Assembly: GCF_040786285.1 (NCBI RefSeq)
Contig: NZ_JBFMKQ010000005.1
Location: forward strand, 248,001 to 312,000
Length of the DNA: 64,000 nucleotides
Reading direction: 5' to 3'
Source of the DNA: Aquimarina sp040786285
GTDB taxonomy: Bacteria > Bacteroidota > Bacteroidia > Flavobacteriales > Flavobacteriaceae
In this document: piece by piece, positions 35,432 to 44,681 of the stretch
Numbering within the stretch: the stretch's first letter is position 1
How the letters are laid out: the number at the start of each line of letters is the position of its first letter
Translations under genes and position numbers: made by a program
The notes under the pieces: generated by a model
Database searches by the model: none
Told to the model about the DNA's origin: nothing
Seen by the model: only the letters and a program-made list of their open reading frames with translations

Positions 35432-35704
35432 GGTTGTGTGTTTTTTTTTGTTTTTACAAATTTACCACACGAGATACCCTAATGACTTTATGAAGATGTT
35501 TTATGTTTATTAAAGAAATATCACCTCAATGTTTCGAATGTAAAGGAATTATTATTCTTTAGAATTAGTCTAAACTTGATGAAGTAGTTTTTGAAACAGT
35601 AAGAATGTAATTGCTGCATACTATAGAATTTTACCAAATTATTGTTTATTGTTAAAACTGTATATTCGTTGTGCATTAAAGGATTCTAAAAGATATTCAA
35701 TTTG

Positions 35705-36004
35705 ATGAAAACTTTCTATTATATTCTTAAATCTTCATTAGTGGGCCTATTGCTATACGCTTTAGTCGGTGTACTCATGGCTTTTGTTATGGTTACCTTT
35801 TTCGGAAATGATCACCCTCATAGTATAGATGAAATCTTATATTTCGTGGTGCCAATTTTTATGGGTATTGTAGGAGCATTTTTGGGGTTAGTCTTTGCTA
35901 TTATAACGATGGGGGATTATTCTTTTACTAAAGTCAAAAAGTATCTGCTTGTTTGTTCGCCCATTATCATTTTGATCGGAATGTTGTTTTTGATTTATGG
36001 GTAA
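35705..36004 (+). CDS. Small membrane protein, function unknown
   Basis: 99 residues with three membrane helices: LLLYALVGVLMAFVMVTFF, YFVVPIFMGIVGAFLGLVFAI and LVCSPIIILIGMLFLIY. It carries a short HPHSIDE loop. The start is the ATG at 35705; a TTG lies one codon upstream. It converges with the DNA glycosylase-like gene with 2 bases between the stops. I do not recognise the family. Confidence 0.75.
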   Translation: MKTFYYILKSSLVGLLLYALVGVLMAFVMVTFFGNDHPHSIDEILYFVVPIFMGIVGAFLGLVFAIITMGDYSFTKVKKYLLVCSPIIILIGMLFLIYG

Positions 36005-36006
36005 TA

Positions 36007-36780
36007 TCAAAACTTTTCAAAAACTCCCAAACCAAAGAGAGCATAATCATATTTTACGGGATCATTTTGATCTAAAACTCTAAGCTTGCTATCTAATTCT
36101 GCTAGTGCTTTACCATCATTTTGTTTCCGTTTAAGTAACCCTAATTTACGAGCCACATTGCCCGAATGAACATCTAGTGGACATGATAGTTGAGCAGGGG
36201 ACAGGCTTTTCCAAATTCCAAGATCGACACCCGCTTTAGCATCTCGTATCATCCACCTAAGAAACATATTGATTCGCTTTGCGGCCGAATTTTTATGAGG
36301 ATCACTTATGTGTTTTTCGGTTCTGGTTTGGTGTGGAAGCGCAAAAAATTCCTTTTTAAAATGGTGAATAGCGTTCTGAAGATCATTTTCCTTATTAAAC
36401 CGAGCATAAAAACTTTCCATATCTCCATATTCGATATACAAATGCCGTAAAGCTTTAATAAAATAGACGAGATCTAGACTATTAAACGTTCTATGAACAA
36501 ATCCATCTAAACCCTCAAGATCCGCCTCTGTATGATTCATTACATAGTCATACGGACTGTTTCCTAAAAGTTGTATAAGTTGATGTGCATTTTTTAAAAT
36601 GCTTTTGCGAATTCCCCACGAAATTGTAGCGGTTAGAAAACCAGAAATTTCGATATCTTCTTTTTTCGAAAAGAGATGGGGGATCTGTACAGGATCAGTT
36701 TCTATAAATTTTGGTTGTTCATAGAAGGTTGCTTTTTCGTCTAAAAAGTCTTTAAGGTCGGATTTACTAAGCTTTTTCAC
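36007..36780 (-). CDS. TIGR02757 family protein (DUF2400), helix-hairpin-helix-like
   Basis: 257 residues of a conserved bacterial family without a tested function. The blocks ISGFLTATISWGIRKSIL, HRTFNSLDLVYFI and LRWMIRDAKAGVDLGIWK are characteristic. PLDVHSGNVARKLGLLKR near the end resembles a DNA-glycosylase-like helix-hairpin-helix fold, which suggests a DNA role, but this is inference. It starts 7 bases downstream of the LolD-like gene on the same strand, so the two may be co-transcribed. Confidence 0.88.
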   Translation of the reverse strand: MKKLSKSDLKDFLDEKATFYEQPKFIETDPVQIPHLFSKKEDIEISGFLTATISWGIRKSILKNAHQLIQLLGNSPYDYVMNHTEADLEGLDGFVHRTFNSLDLVYFIKALRHLYIEYGDMESFYARFNKENDLQNAIHHFKKEFFALPHQTRTEKHISDPHKNSAAKRINMFLRWMIRDAKAGVDLGIWKSLSPAQLSCPLDVHSGNVARKLGLLKRKQNDGKALAELDSKLRVLDQNDPVKYDYALFGLGVFEKF

Positions 36781-36787
36781 AAAAACA

Positions 36788-37450
36788 TCAGCTAATTATT
36801 TTACCATCAACCATAACCAGTTTTCGATCAGCCATGTCGGCTAGTTCTTGATTGTGAGTTACAATCACAAAAGTTTGCCCAAATTCATCCCGAAGTTTGA
36901 AGAATAATTGATGAAGATTTTCTGCCGCTTCGCTATCCAAATTACCCGAGGGTTCATCGGCAAAAACTACTTTAGGGTTATTAATTAGTGCTCTTGCCAC
37001 CGCTACACGCTGCTGTTCTCCACCAGAGAGCTCACTAGGCTTGTGGTCATACCGATGAGAAAGCCCTAAAAAATCAAGTAATTCTTTAGCTTTTTTTTCG
37101 GCTTTAGAAGAAGATGTCTTTTTTATGAATGCAGGAATACATACATTTTCTAATGCGGTAAATTCGGGTAATAATTGATGAAATTGAAAGATAAAACCCA
37201 ATTGTTCATTTCTAAATTTTGAAAGTTGCTTTTGAGAAAATTTATCAATGTTAGATTCATTAATAGTTAAATGACCTTCTTTTATTTCATGGGGTCGATC
37301 GAGAGTACCCAAAATCTGTAACAAGGTAGTTTTTCCTGCTCCAGAAGCCCCAACGATAGAAACAATTTCTCCTTTTTTGATATGTAAATCTACACCCTTA
37401 AGAACGTGTAAATCACCATAGTATTTATGAATGTTTTTTGCTTTGATCAT
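36788..37450 (-). CDS. lolD: ABC transporter ATP-binding protein, LolD-like
   Basis: 220 residues. Walker A GASGAGKT (34-41), a Q-loop in FIFQFHQLLPEFTALENV, signature LSGGEQQR and Walker B VVFADEPSGNLD. The sequence matches the LolD/MacB family, which drives release of lipoproteins or export of substrates. No permease gene is adjacent here; the LolC/E partner must lie elsewhere. It is the first gene of a pair with the TIGR02757 gene. Confidence 0.92.
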   Translation of the reverse strand: MIKAKNIHKYYGDLHVLKGVDLHIKKGEIVSIVGASGAGKTTLLQILGTLDRPHEIKEGHLTINESNIDKFSQKQLSKFRNEQLGFIFQFHQLLPEFTALENVCIPAFIKKTSSSKAEKKAKELLDFLGLSHRYDHKPSELSGGEQQRVAVARALINNPKVVFADEPSGNLDSEAAENLHQLFFKLRDEFGQTFVIVTHNQELADMADRKLVMVDGKIIS

Positions 37451-37613
37451 TTACTTTTCAAATTACAAGCAGTGAAAGTAATCAATATCCACAGAATCCC
37501 CAAGATAATATACTAAGTTTATACGTGCTAATATTGTTACTAATGAAAAGTTAAATTGTATATAGTCCTTATGCTATATATGTATTTTAGTTTTCTTAAT
37601 TTTTACTTTAAAT

Positions 37614-38177
37614 ATGATTATGAAAGAAGAGACTATAGAAGTTGCTGTTTTTGCTGGAGGTTGTTTTTGGTGTACAGAAGCTGTTTTTCAACGTTTGGAA
37701 GGAGTGCAAAAGGTGATATCTGGATATACCGGAGGTGCTATAAAAAATCCCGCATATCGAGAAATAACCACAGGTAGAACTGGTCATGCTGAAGCTATTA
37801 AAATAGAATATAATCCAAGTTTAATTACTTATAATGAGCTGTTAGAAATCTTTTTTGCCACTCATGATCCTACTACATTGAATCAACAAGGGGCAGATCG
37901 TGGTACCCAATATAGAAGTGCTATTTTTTACCTTAATGAAGATCAGAAATTAATAGCCGAGCAAACTATTATAAATCTTGAAAATCAGAGTGTTTTTGAT
38001 CAACCTATTGTGACCGAAATTACAGAATTAGGTGATTTTTATAATGCAGAAGACTATCATCAAAATTATTATAATCAAAATAGTAGTCAGGGTTATTGTC
38101 AATTTGTAATCAACCCTAAGCTTAATAAATTAAATACTACCTTTAAAACCAAATTAAAAAAAGAAATACAGAATTAA
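37614..38177 (+). CDS. msrA: Peptide-methionine (S)-S-oxide reductase
   Basis: 187 residues. It reduces methionine-S-sulfoxide in proteins with thioredoxin as electron donor. The active site is GGCFWCTEAVF with catalytic C17, typical of MsrA. ISGYTGG, GHAEAIKIEYNP and YHQNYY are conserved family blocks. The protein lacks a signal peptide, so it acts in the cytoplasm. The start could also be a second Met two residues later (37620). It is 5 bases before folE on the same strand. Confidence 0.95.
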   Translation: MIMKEETIEVAVFAGGCFWCTEAVFQRLEGVQKVISGYTGGAIKNPAYREITTGRTGHAEAIKIEYNPSLITYNELLEIFFATHDPTTLNQQGADRGTQYRSAIFYLNEDQKLIAEQTIINLENQSVFDQPIVTEITELGDFYNAEDYHQNYYNQNSSQGYCQFVINPKLNKLNTTFKTKLKKEIQN

Positions 38178-38182
38178 TTGAT

Positions 38183-38779
38183 ATGCCGTACAAAAATTTT
38201 GAAGAGTATAATATAAAGGTAACGGATGATGTAAGAGAGCATTTCGAATCTATAATCACCGATTTAGGAGAGGATGTTAAGAGAGAAGGTATACAAAAAA
38301 CACCAGAACGAGCTGCAAAAGCAATGATGTTTCTTACTCAGGGATATCATCAGGATCCCGAAGAAATCCTTAAAAGTGCCATGTTTAAAGAAGATTATGA
38401 TGATATGGTAATTGTTAAGGATATTGAGTTATATTCTTTATGTGAACACCATATGTTACCATTTTTTGGAAAAGCACATATCGCTTATATTCCTAATGGT
38501 CATATTGTTGGATTAAGTAAACTGCCTAGGATTGTCGATGTGTTTTCTAGAAGAATGCAGGTACAAGAACGACTTACTCATGATATTCTTGAATGTATTA
38601 ATAACACCTTAAAACCAAAAGGAGTTGCTGTAGTGATAGAAGCAGCTCATATGTGCATGATGATGCGTGGTGTACAAAAACAAAACTCGGTTACAACGAC
38701 TTCTGGATTTAGAGGACAGTTTGAAAAAATTGAAACAAGAACAGAATTTTTAAGACTGATAACGGCAGATTTGGGATAG
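38183..38779 (+). CDS. folE: GTP cyclohydrolase I
   Basis: 198 residues. It converts GTP to 7,8-dihydroneopterin triphosphate, the first step of folate synthesis. The zinc ligands are C87 and H90 in LCEHHMLPFFG and C158 in HMCMMMRGVQKQ. GYHQDPEEIL, GLSKLPRIVDVF and VQERLT are conserved. Length and fold agree with a full enzyme. It lies 5 bases after msrA, so the two are probably co-transcribed. Confidence 0.96.
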   Translation: MPYKNFEEYNIKVTDDVREHFESIITDLGEDVKREGIQKTPERAAKAMMFLTQGYHQDPEEILKSAMFKEDYDDMVIVKDIELYSLCEHHMLPFFGKAHIAYIPNGHIVGLSKLPRIVDVFSRRMQVQERLTHDILECINNTLKPKGVAVVIEAAHMCMMMRGVQKQNSVTTTSGFRGQFEKIETRTEFLRLITADLG

Positions 38780-38837
38780 CCAACTTTTGGAATACTATTT
38801 GCTTTACTCGTTTTATATTCACCCCAAACAATTTGAT

Positions 38838-39137
38838 ATGGCAAACGATAAATATAAAAAGCTTGGATTAAGTTTACTTTTTGATGGACTTGGAATGGTA
38901 ACTTACGTTATACCCGGAGTTGGCGAATTTGGAGATATAATCTGGGCACCTTTGGCTGGTTGGCTAATGACCAGAATGTATAAAGGAAATGTTGGTAAAG
39001 CTGCCGGAGTTTTTACATTTGTAGAGGAGGCGTTACCTGGTTTTGATATCATACCTACCTTTACCATAATGTGGTTGTATACTTACGTATTTAAAAAAGA
39101 TGAAGCAAAGGACATTATTGATGTAGATGTGTCTTAA
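38838..39137 (+). CDS. Small membrane protein, function unknown
   Basis: 99 residues. The segment LSLLFDGLGMVTYVIPGVGEF and a second hydrophobic part (GFDIIPTFTIMWLYTYVF) suggest two membrane passes. The N-terminus MANDKYKKLG is the likely start; the TTG 51 bases further upstream is less convincing because the added residues look random. It follows folE by 58 bases. Its stop overlaps the convergent gene by 4 bases. No family recognised. Confidence 0.75.
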   Translation: MANDKYKKLGLSLLFDGLGMVTYVIPGVGEFGDIIWAPLAGWLMTRMYKGNVGKAAGVFTFVEEALPGFDIIPTFTIMWLYTYVFKKDEAKDIIDVDVS

Positions 39138-39655
39138 TCCATAAAAAGACGAGATAATCCCATTCTACTTAGCATTTTCTTTTCAAAATTCCAGAAAAAT
39201 TTAAATTGCCCAAATAACCATCCTACTATAAGAAGTAGTATTTGGTATATTGGGAATACAAGCAATATACGTAAGGGCCAGTATATCCATCCATTTGTTG
39301 TTTCTCTATGAATTCCCAGAAAAGAAATTACAGGATCCGAAATTCTTGCAGCTGTAGATCCGGTTATCGCAAATACAATAAAAATAGCGATAAGTTCCCA
39401 GCGGTAAGTAACTGCCCATTTTGATTCAAGAATATTAAAAAGTTTTAAGGTAATAAACAAGAGTAGGACAGATAGAAAAATTGTAGTTGTAGAAAGTAAA
39501 CCGATATATGCTATGTCTGTTTGATGAATCTCAATAACTGGTAAAACTCTTTTACTTATCAAATAAGAAGAAAATACTAAACTTACTAATCCTAGTATTG
39601 GAAAGATTAATTGCCAGTTTGATTTTATTTCCCAGCGGTCCTTAAATTTTTGCAT
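39134..39655 (-). CDS. DUF6787-like membrane protein
   Basis: 173 residues with about four membrane helices. The sequence KDRWEIKSNWQLIFPILGL at the start and ESKWAVTYRWELIAIFIVF later look like two related repeats, each an RWxxxxxWxL-type start of a membrane segment. The second is followed by AITGSTAARISDP, typical of DUF6787 as I remember it. Five extra residues are possible with a start at 39670. The function is unknown. It converges with the preceding plus-strand gene by a 4-base overlap. Confidence 0.72.
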   Translation of the reverse strand: MQKFKDRWEIKSNWQLIFPILGLVSLVFSSYLISKRVLPVIEIHQTDIAYIGLLSTTTIFLSVLLLFITLKLFNILESKWAVTYRWELIAIFIVFAITGSTAARISDPVISFLGIHRETTNGWIYWPLRILLVFPIYQILLLIVGWLFGQFKFFWNFEKKMLSRMGLSRLFMD

Positions 39656-39686
39656 GCCGCAAAAATACAATTAAAAAGTATTCAAA

Positions 39687-40118
39687 TCAAAACCTTATTC
39701 CTCGAGTTACAAAAAATCGCTGTCTATATCGCTGCTCAAAAAATAAAAAATAGTTATATAAGAGATAGTTTACTTCATATCCATAATGAATATGTGAATC
39801 ATAGTTGATTTGTTGAATGTATAGATTGGGATCAAAGCGTATAGGTTGTATAACTCTTTGATTATATTCAATTACATATCGTTGATTTCTTGTTTCTAAA
39901 AAAGATTCAGAATAATACCCTCTGGGTCTTTGAGTCACTAACCATGCATTAAACCCGGGTTCTATAATAGTTATTTCATATTCTAGACTATCATTAGCAA
40001 TTCTTAAGGTGTCTGAAACATCATCTGCAGAAGCTACATTCATATTCCTGTCCTGTGTTGTGGCACAACTACATATAAATACCCCCAGAAGTAGTATGTA
40101 AATAACTTTTTTTATCAT
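39687..40118 (-). CDS. DUF6146-like small lipoprotein
   Basis: 143 residues. Lipobox ICSC, acyl Cys about C18. The mature protein is rich in Tyr and Arg, with EPGFNAWLVTQRPRGYYSES, then YVIEYNQRVIQP and YLLYNYFLFFEQRYRQRF. This pattern fits DUF6146, a Bacteroidota lipoprotein family of unknown function. It lies between the DUF6787-like gene and a terminator-bearing gap. Confidence 0.82.
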   Translation of the reverse strand: MIKKVIYILLLGVFICSCATTQDRNMNVASADDVSDTLRIANDSLEYEITIIEPGFNAWLVTQRPRGYYSESFLETRNQRYVIEYNQRVIQPIRFDPNLYIQQINYDSHIHYGYEVNYLLYNYFLFFEQRYRQRFFVTRGIRF

Positions 40119-40134
40119 CCCAGTATGTAAAATA

Positions 40135-40164
40135 CAAAAAAGCCGAAGATAATTCTTCGGCTTT
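40135..40164 (-). terminator. Terminator of the DUF937 gene
   Basis: On the minus strand AAAGCCGAAGA pairs with TCTTCGGCTTT around a 4-base loop and ends in a T-run. It lies about 20 bases after the stop at 40186. Confidence 0.85.
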
Positions 40165-40185
40165 AACCATTATTTAGTATTGTTG

Positions 40186-40824
40186 TTATTTTCCAAAAAG
40201 CCCGCCTAGTAAACCGCCTAGACCCCCTTTTTTATTTCCGCTACCACTTAATAACATTCCGGCTACGTCATCAATAATACTTCCGTCGCCATCTGCGTCA
40301 AGAAAAGATTCAATAAGCGATTGTTGCTTAGATCCCTGTGGAGCACCAGACATATTGCCAAGCATGCTAGCAAGTCCATTAGCGTCACTAACATTACCTT
40401 GAGAAGCTTGTTTACCTAAAGCACCCATTAGAATGGGAGCGGCTACTTTTAAAATTTGGGCTACAGAGCCAGCATCTATACCTGATTTTTGACTTAAAGC
40501 ATTTTCGACTGCCGGTTGCTTGCCACCCAGAATATGGCCTAAAATTCCGGCACCATCATTAGTTACACTTTGATCAACTCCTCCTTCAAATAAACCGCCA
40601 AGGTTATCTAAAATTCCCCCAGAATGTTTACTTGATAACGCATTAAGTAATCCCGAAGCTCCTTCGGGCGTAGAAGCGTTACGTTGCATAGCTCCCATTA
40701 AGACAGGCATTGCCATACTTAATAAATCACCTGTTTTATCTGTAGATTGCCCTGTTTGTGAGCTTACACCACTGATTATTTGTTTGCCCATTGGGCTATT
40801 TAAAAGATCTAAAATTCCAGACAT
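40186..40824 (-). CDS. DUF937 family protein
   Basis: 212 residues, cytoplasmic, rich in Gly, Ser and Ala. It carries repeated blocks SMAMPVLMGAMQRNAST and KVAAPILMGALGKQAS, the DUF937 signature. The C-terminal part SFLDADGDGSIIDDVAGML resembles an EF-hand-like acidic loop (DADGDGS), so calcium binding is possible. It ends in a glycine-rich GGLGGLLGGLFGK tail. Function unknown. Confidence 0.85.
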   Translation of the reverse strand: MSGILDLLNSPMGKQIISGVSSQTGQSTDKTGDLLSMAMPVLMGAMQRNASTPEGASGLLNALSSKHSGGILDNLGGLFEGGVDQSVTNDGAGILGHILGGKQPAVENALSQKSGIDAGSVAQILKVAAPILMGALGKQASQGNVSDANGLASMLGNMSGAPQGSKQQSLIESFLDADGDGSIIDDVAGMLLSGSGNKKGGLGGLLGGLFGK

Positions 40825-40940
40825 GTTAGTGTTTTTTTGTTTAATACATCTAAAGTTACACTTTTTATTACTAGAATCCTGCGTAGAGTATTACTTTATT
40901 TTCAGGAAAAATAGATTAAAAACCATTTTAAACGATTAAA

Positions 40941-40984
40941 TACAAAAACACCAATACTAGCTCTTAATATTGGTGTTTTTGTAT
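40941..40984. terminator. Terminator of serA
   Basis: TACAAAAACACCAATA and TATTGGTGTTTTTGTA form a 16-bp stem around a short loop, with A- and T-runs at the ends. It lies 19 bases after the serA stop. Confidence 0.85.
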
Positions 40985-41002
40985 TTTTATTTTGAGAGAG
41001 GA

Positions 41003-41953
41003 TTATTTCAAAATACTAACAATCTGATCTGCTAGCTCCTGACCAATACGATCTTGAGCTTCGCCAGTTGCGGCTCCAATATGTGGAGTTAAGGATATTT
41101 TATTGTTCATTAATACTTTGATAGCTGGACTTGGTTCATTTTCAAATACATCGAGACCTGCGAACCCTAATTTCCCTTTTTCTAAAGCTTCAACTAAAGC
41201 AACTTCATCAATTACTCCACCACGAGCGGCATTAATAATTCCCGCACCATCTTTCATTTGTTCTATTTCAGGTTTTCCTATAACATATTCCTTTTGTGCA
41301 GGAACATGCAGCGTAAAGAAATCTGCTTGTTGTAAAACTTCTTCTTTAGAAACAGTTTTAATTTTAAAGTTCAATGATTGTCCATCAAAAAACTCTAATG
41401 GAATATCTACTTCCTCAATAAAAGGGTCATATGCCACCACATTCATACCCACACCAATAGCAATTTTTGCTGTTGCTTGTCCGATACGTCCTATACCAAG
41501 AACTCCTAATGTTTTACCTCTTAACTCTATACCGCTACCATATGCTTTTTTCAGGTTTTTAAATTTACTATCACCTTCTAAAGGCATATTACGATTAGAA
41601 TCATGTAAAAAACGTACACTACCATATAAGTGAGCAAAAACTAACTCTGCTACAGATCCCGAAGATGCCGCCGGAGTATTAATTACACTTAGTCCTTTTT
41701 CTCGAGCATAAGCCACATCGATATTATCCATGCCTACGCCACCACGACCAATAATTTTAAGAGTAGGGCAGTTGTCGATAATATCTGTTCTTACCTTAGT
41801 AGCGCTACGAACTAACAAAACTGAAATTTCGTTTTCATTAATAAAGTCTACTAATTGATCTTGGGCAACAGTGGTTGTTAAAACCTCAAAACCTTCTTTC
41901 TCTAAAGCATCAATACCACTTTGTGATACTCCATCGTTTGCTAATACTTTCAT
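41003..41953 (-). CDS. serA: D-3-phosphoglycerate dehydrogenase
   Basis: 316 residues. It oxidises 3-phosphoglycerate with NAD+, the first step of serine synthesis. The NAD motif is GVLGIGRIGQATAKIA. Active-site blocks are NAARGGVIDE and LTPHIGAAT (His), with the conserved Arg in INAARGG and Glu in FENEPSP. It is the short form without ACT domain, so serine feedback inhibition by that domain is not expected. It follows serC on the same strand, with a broken gene between the two. Confidence 0.93.
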   Translation of the reverse strand: MKVLANDGVSQSGIDALEKEGFEVLTTTVAQDQLVDFINENEISVLLVRSATKVRTDIIDNCPTLKIIGRGGVGMDNIDVAYAREKGLSVINTPAASSGSVAELVFAHLYGSVRFLHDSNRNMPLEGDSKFKNLKKAYGSGIELRGKTLGVLGIGRIGQATAKIAIGVGMNVVAYDPFIEEVDIPLEFFDGQSLNFKIKTVSKEEVLQQADFFTLHVPAQKEYVIGKPEIEQMKDGAGIINAARGGVIDEVALVEALEKGKLGFAGLDVFENEPSPAIKVLMNNKISLTPHIGAATGEAQDRIGQELADQIVSILK

Positions 41954-41976
41954 TATTAAATTATAAATTTTAAATG

Positions 41977-42313
41977 TTAAGTTGTAAGTTGACTAGTCTT
42001 AACAATTTTTGTTAGAATTTTTATTATTTGATTTATTTCATCTAAATCTTTAGACAAATCTGTCGTTATCAAGTTACTTTCTTTTAATAAACGTAACCAA
42101 TATCTTGTTTCTCTTGCTTCTTTTGATGCTATCGACATTTTTGAAATGAAGTCTTTTTTTGATTGCCCAGCACCAGCTTCAGCAATATTTGCTCCTATGC
42201 TTGGTAGCTGATCTTAAAATCTGATCTGCAAAAACATATTCTTTAGCTTCTTTAAGAACTTTTACAAGTTGTATAATTTTAAGTGCAAATTGAAAACTAC
42301 GTTCTTCTATCAT
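41977..42313 (-). pseudogene. Four-helix-bundle protein (S23/IVP family), frameshifted
   Basis: Reading from ATG at 42313, the frame gives MIEERSFQFALKIIQLVKVL, then EAKEYVFADQILRSAT, and fails soon after. From about 42202 the next frame continues with SIGANIAEAGAGQSKKDF, then ETRYWLRLLKES and finally LITTDLSKDLDEINQII, stopping at 41977. Together this is a full four-helix-bundle protein (PF05635), including the family's RSxxSIGANIAEA motif. One extra A in the ACC-A-AGC stretch (about 42201-42203) breaks the frame; 337 bases are one more than 112 codons. It may be a real mutation or an assembly error. Confidence 0.8.
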
Positions 42314-42357
42314 AGTACATCTTATTTAGGATTTAGCACTTAAAACTTAACATTTTT

Positions 42358-43422
42358 CTATGCTTTTCTTTCTAAATCTCCCATAATATCAACAAGAGCT
42401 GCCACACTTTCTATGGTCATGGCATTATACATACTGGCTCTATATCCACCAACGCTTCGGTGCCCATTAACTCCATTAATACCTCCTTCTTTGCACATGG
42501 CATCAAAAGTTTCTTTAAGATCCTCATTAACCAATGTAAAGGTTGCATTCATATTCGAGCGATCTTCTTTAGCCGCAAAACCTTTAAACAGTGGATTTAG
42601 ATCAATTTCTGAATAGATAAGCTTGGCTTTTTTCTCATTCAATTCTTCGATGGCTTCAACACCACCAAGTTTTTTAAGCCATCTTAGGGTTAACATCGAA
42701 GTATAGACTGCAAAAACAGGAGGGGTGTTAAACATACTTCCTTTACTAATATGCACTTGGTAATCAAGCATAGAAGGAATCTGTCTATTTATTTTTCCTA
42801 AAATATCTTCTTTAACGACGACAAGAACTGTTCCTGAAGGGCCCATGTTTTTTTGCGCTCCGGCATAGATTAGACTAAACTTAGAGAAATCCAATTGTCT
42901 TGAAAAAATATCACTACTCATATCACAGACTAATGGTGCATCAGAAATCGGAAAATCCTTTATTTGTGTACCAAAAATAGTGTTGTTACTTGTACAGTGG
43001 ATATAATCTAAATCTCCGGGTATTTCATATCCTTTTGGGATGTAATTATAATTAGCGTCTTTTGAAGAAGCAATTTCTACTACTTCTCCAAAAAGTTTTG
43101 CTTCTTTAATAGCCTTGGCACTCCAGCTACCTGTGTTGATATATCCAGCTTTGGTTTCCAGAAGGTTATAAGCTGCCATAAGGAATTGCGTACTTGCGCC
43201 TCCTTGCAAAAAAAGGGCTTTATATCCTTTTCCTTCTAAGCCTAATAATTCTAAGGCTAGGCTTCGAGCTTCTTCCATAACATCAACAAAATCTTTACTA
43301 CGATGCGAAATTTCAATAATAGAAAGACCAGAGTCATTATAATCTAGGATAGCTTCAGATGCTTCTTTAAATACTTCTTGCGGTAAAATACAGGGTCCAG
43401 CGCTAAAATTGTGCTTCTTCAT
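42358..43422 (-). CDS. serC: Phosphoserine aminotransferase
   Basis: 354 residues, a PLP enzyme that converts 3-phosphohydroxypyruvate to phosphoserine with glutamate. The PLP lysine is in IYAGAQKNMGPSG. HNFSAGPCILP, LFLQGGASTQF and CDMSSDIFSR are typical SerC blocks. The C-terminal NGVNGHRSVGGYRASMYNAM is the substrate-binding part. It is upstream of serA on the same strand, so the two serve consecutive steps of serine synthesis. Confidence 0.95.
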   Translation of the reverse strand: MKKHNFSAGPCILPQEVFKEASEAILDYNDSGLSIIEISHRSKDFVDVMEEARSLALELLGLEGKGYKALFLQGGASTQFLMAAYNLLETKAGYINTGSWSAKAIKEAKLFGEVVEIASSKDANYNYIPKGYEIPGDLDYIHCTSNNTIFGTQIKDFPISDAPLVCDMSSDIFSRQLDFSKFSLIYAGAQKNMGPSGTVLVVVKEDILGKINRQIPSMLDYQVHISKGSMFNTPPVFAVYTSMLTLRWLKKLGGVEAIEELNEKKAKLIYSEIDLNPLFKGFAAKEDRSNMNATFTLVNEDLKETFDAMCKEGGINGVNGHRSVGGYRASMYNAMTIESVAALVDIMGDLERKA

Positions 43423-43550
43423 TAGTAATTTTTATTGTTGTTATATATTCAAATTTCTATGTCGTTTTTTTAATCCTACACTTAAGAGAAAAAAACACAA
43501 CAAAGGTGCTAATAATCTCATACAAATGTATTATCAAAATGATAAATTAT

Positions 43551-44615
43551 TTAGTAAATTTTTATCAAAAATTCAATTATGTCAACTCCGTCTGCATAAT
43601 CAGATAGAGTAGGGCTTTGTGTTTGTCCAAAACCAACACTTTTATTAGAAATATCTTTACTCACCACACATTGAATTTTCTCTTTATCGGCTTCTAGTTT
43701 TTCTAATAGTTCATTTTTTGATGTATACGTCTCATAAAACAAGGTTGCGATTGGAGATGCATAACTCTGGTCCTCTTTAAGTATTAAAAATCCGTTTTCT
43801 AATAGCTTAAAATTACTCATTAAATATACTGCTTTATTGTAGTCATAATTATTTGCATATTTGGCACTATCCATAATCCTCTGATATGTATACATTGCCT
43901 TAAAGAAAAGATCAAAATCATACCCCTCTGGTACCATTAGTTTTGAAACGCTTCTGCACCCTAAGCCATAATACCTGAATATATCTTCACCAAGATCAGT
44001 AAGCTCCTCTGTAGTCTCATTACCTGTTAATATGGCTATAGAATTTCGATTTTTTCTGATAATATGAGGGACTTTACCAAAATAATGCTCAAAATATCTG
44101 GCTGTGTTATTACTTCCGGTAGCTATGATAGCATCAAAATCAGTAAATTTTTCTGTAGTAAATAATATGTCTTCTTTGAACTTTGGTTCTATTGCTATTA
44201 AATATGAAGCTAAAAATGGTAGAAGTTGATTATCATCTGATGACTGTTTTACCAAAATTTTATGTCCCGAAATCAATACAGAAAGAAAGTCGTGAAACCC
44301 TACTAAAGGGATATTTCCGGCCATAATAACCCCTACAGTTTTTTGAGGTGCTTTTTCAGGAAATGAATATGATGATACCCATTCTTCTAGACGTTCTCTA
44401 GTTAGTGCGGCACTCCATTGCATTAATGAATAAATAACATTTTCTTTAGTAAACCAACCATTATGGTGTTTCGCTGTTTCAATTTTATCAATTATTTCTT
44501 CAAAAAAATGATCATTCAGTTTAACGGTGTTAACTTTCTCATAACCAGTGGATTTAAATTGACTCAAGAACTTTCCTAATTCATAAAAAGCGTTAATTCG
44601 ATTATTTAATAGCAT
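43551..44615 (-). CDS. Acyl-CoA reductase (LuxC-like family)
   Basis: 354 residues of the PF05893 family, aldehyde-dehydrogenase fold. GNIPLVGFHDFLSVLISGHK and the cysteine-bearing YYGLGCRSVSKLMVPEGYD, the probable catalytic cysteine, are typical. A reductase reaction that makes aldehydes from acyl-CoA or acyl-ACP is predicted. The gene diverges from the ferredoxin gene at 44682. In other flavobacteria, as I recall, the same trio of serC, acyl-CoA reductase and ferredoxin occurs, which suggests a link I cannot explain. Confidence 0.88.
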   Translation of the reverse strand: MLLNNRINAFYELGKFLSQFKSTGYEKVNTVKLNDHFFEEIIDKIETAKHHNGWFTKENVIYSLMQWSAALTRERLEEWVSSYSFPEKAPQKTVGVIMAGNIPLVGFHDFLSVLISGHKILVKQSSDDNQLLPFLASYLIAIEPKFKEDILFTTEKFTDFDAIIATGSNNTARYFEHYFGKVPHIIRKNRNSIAILTGNETTEELTDLGEDIFRYYGLGCRSVSKLMVPEGYDFDLFFKAMYTYQRIMDSAKYANNYDYNKAVYLMSNFKLLENGFLILKEDQSYASPIATLFYETYTSKNELLEKLEADKEKIQCVVSKDISNKSVGFGQTQSPTLSDYADGVDIIEFLIKIY

Positions 44616-44681
44616 TCCTTATTTGTTTATCACTGGTTAACGAGTTATTTTTGTGTTGCAAATTTAGAATAAAAAAGAGCT

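Noticed and set aside
41103..41633. Plus-strand open frame of 176 codons opposite serA
   Set aside because: Composition (rich in Ser, Pro, Thr) is what the reverse of a normal gene gives, and the serA motifs on the other strand are clear.
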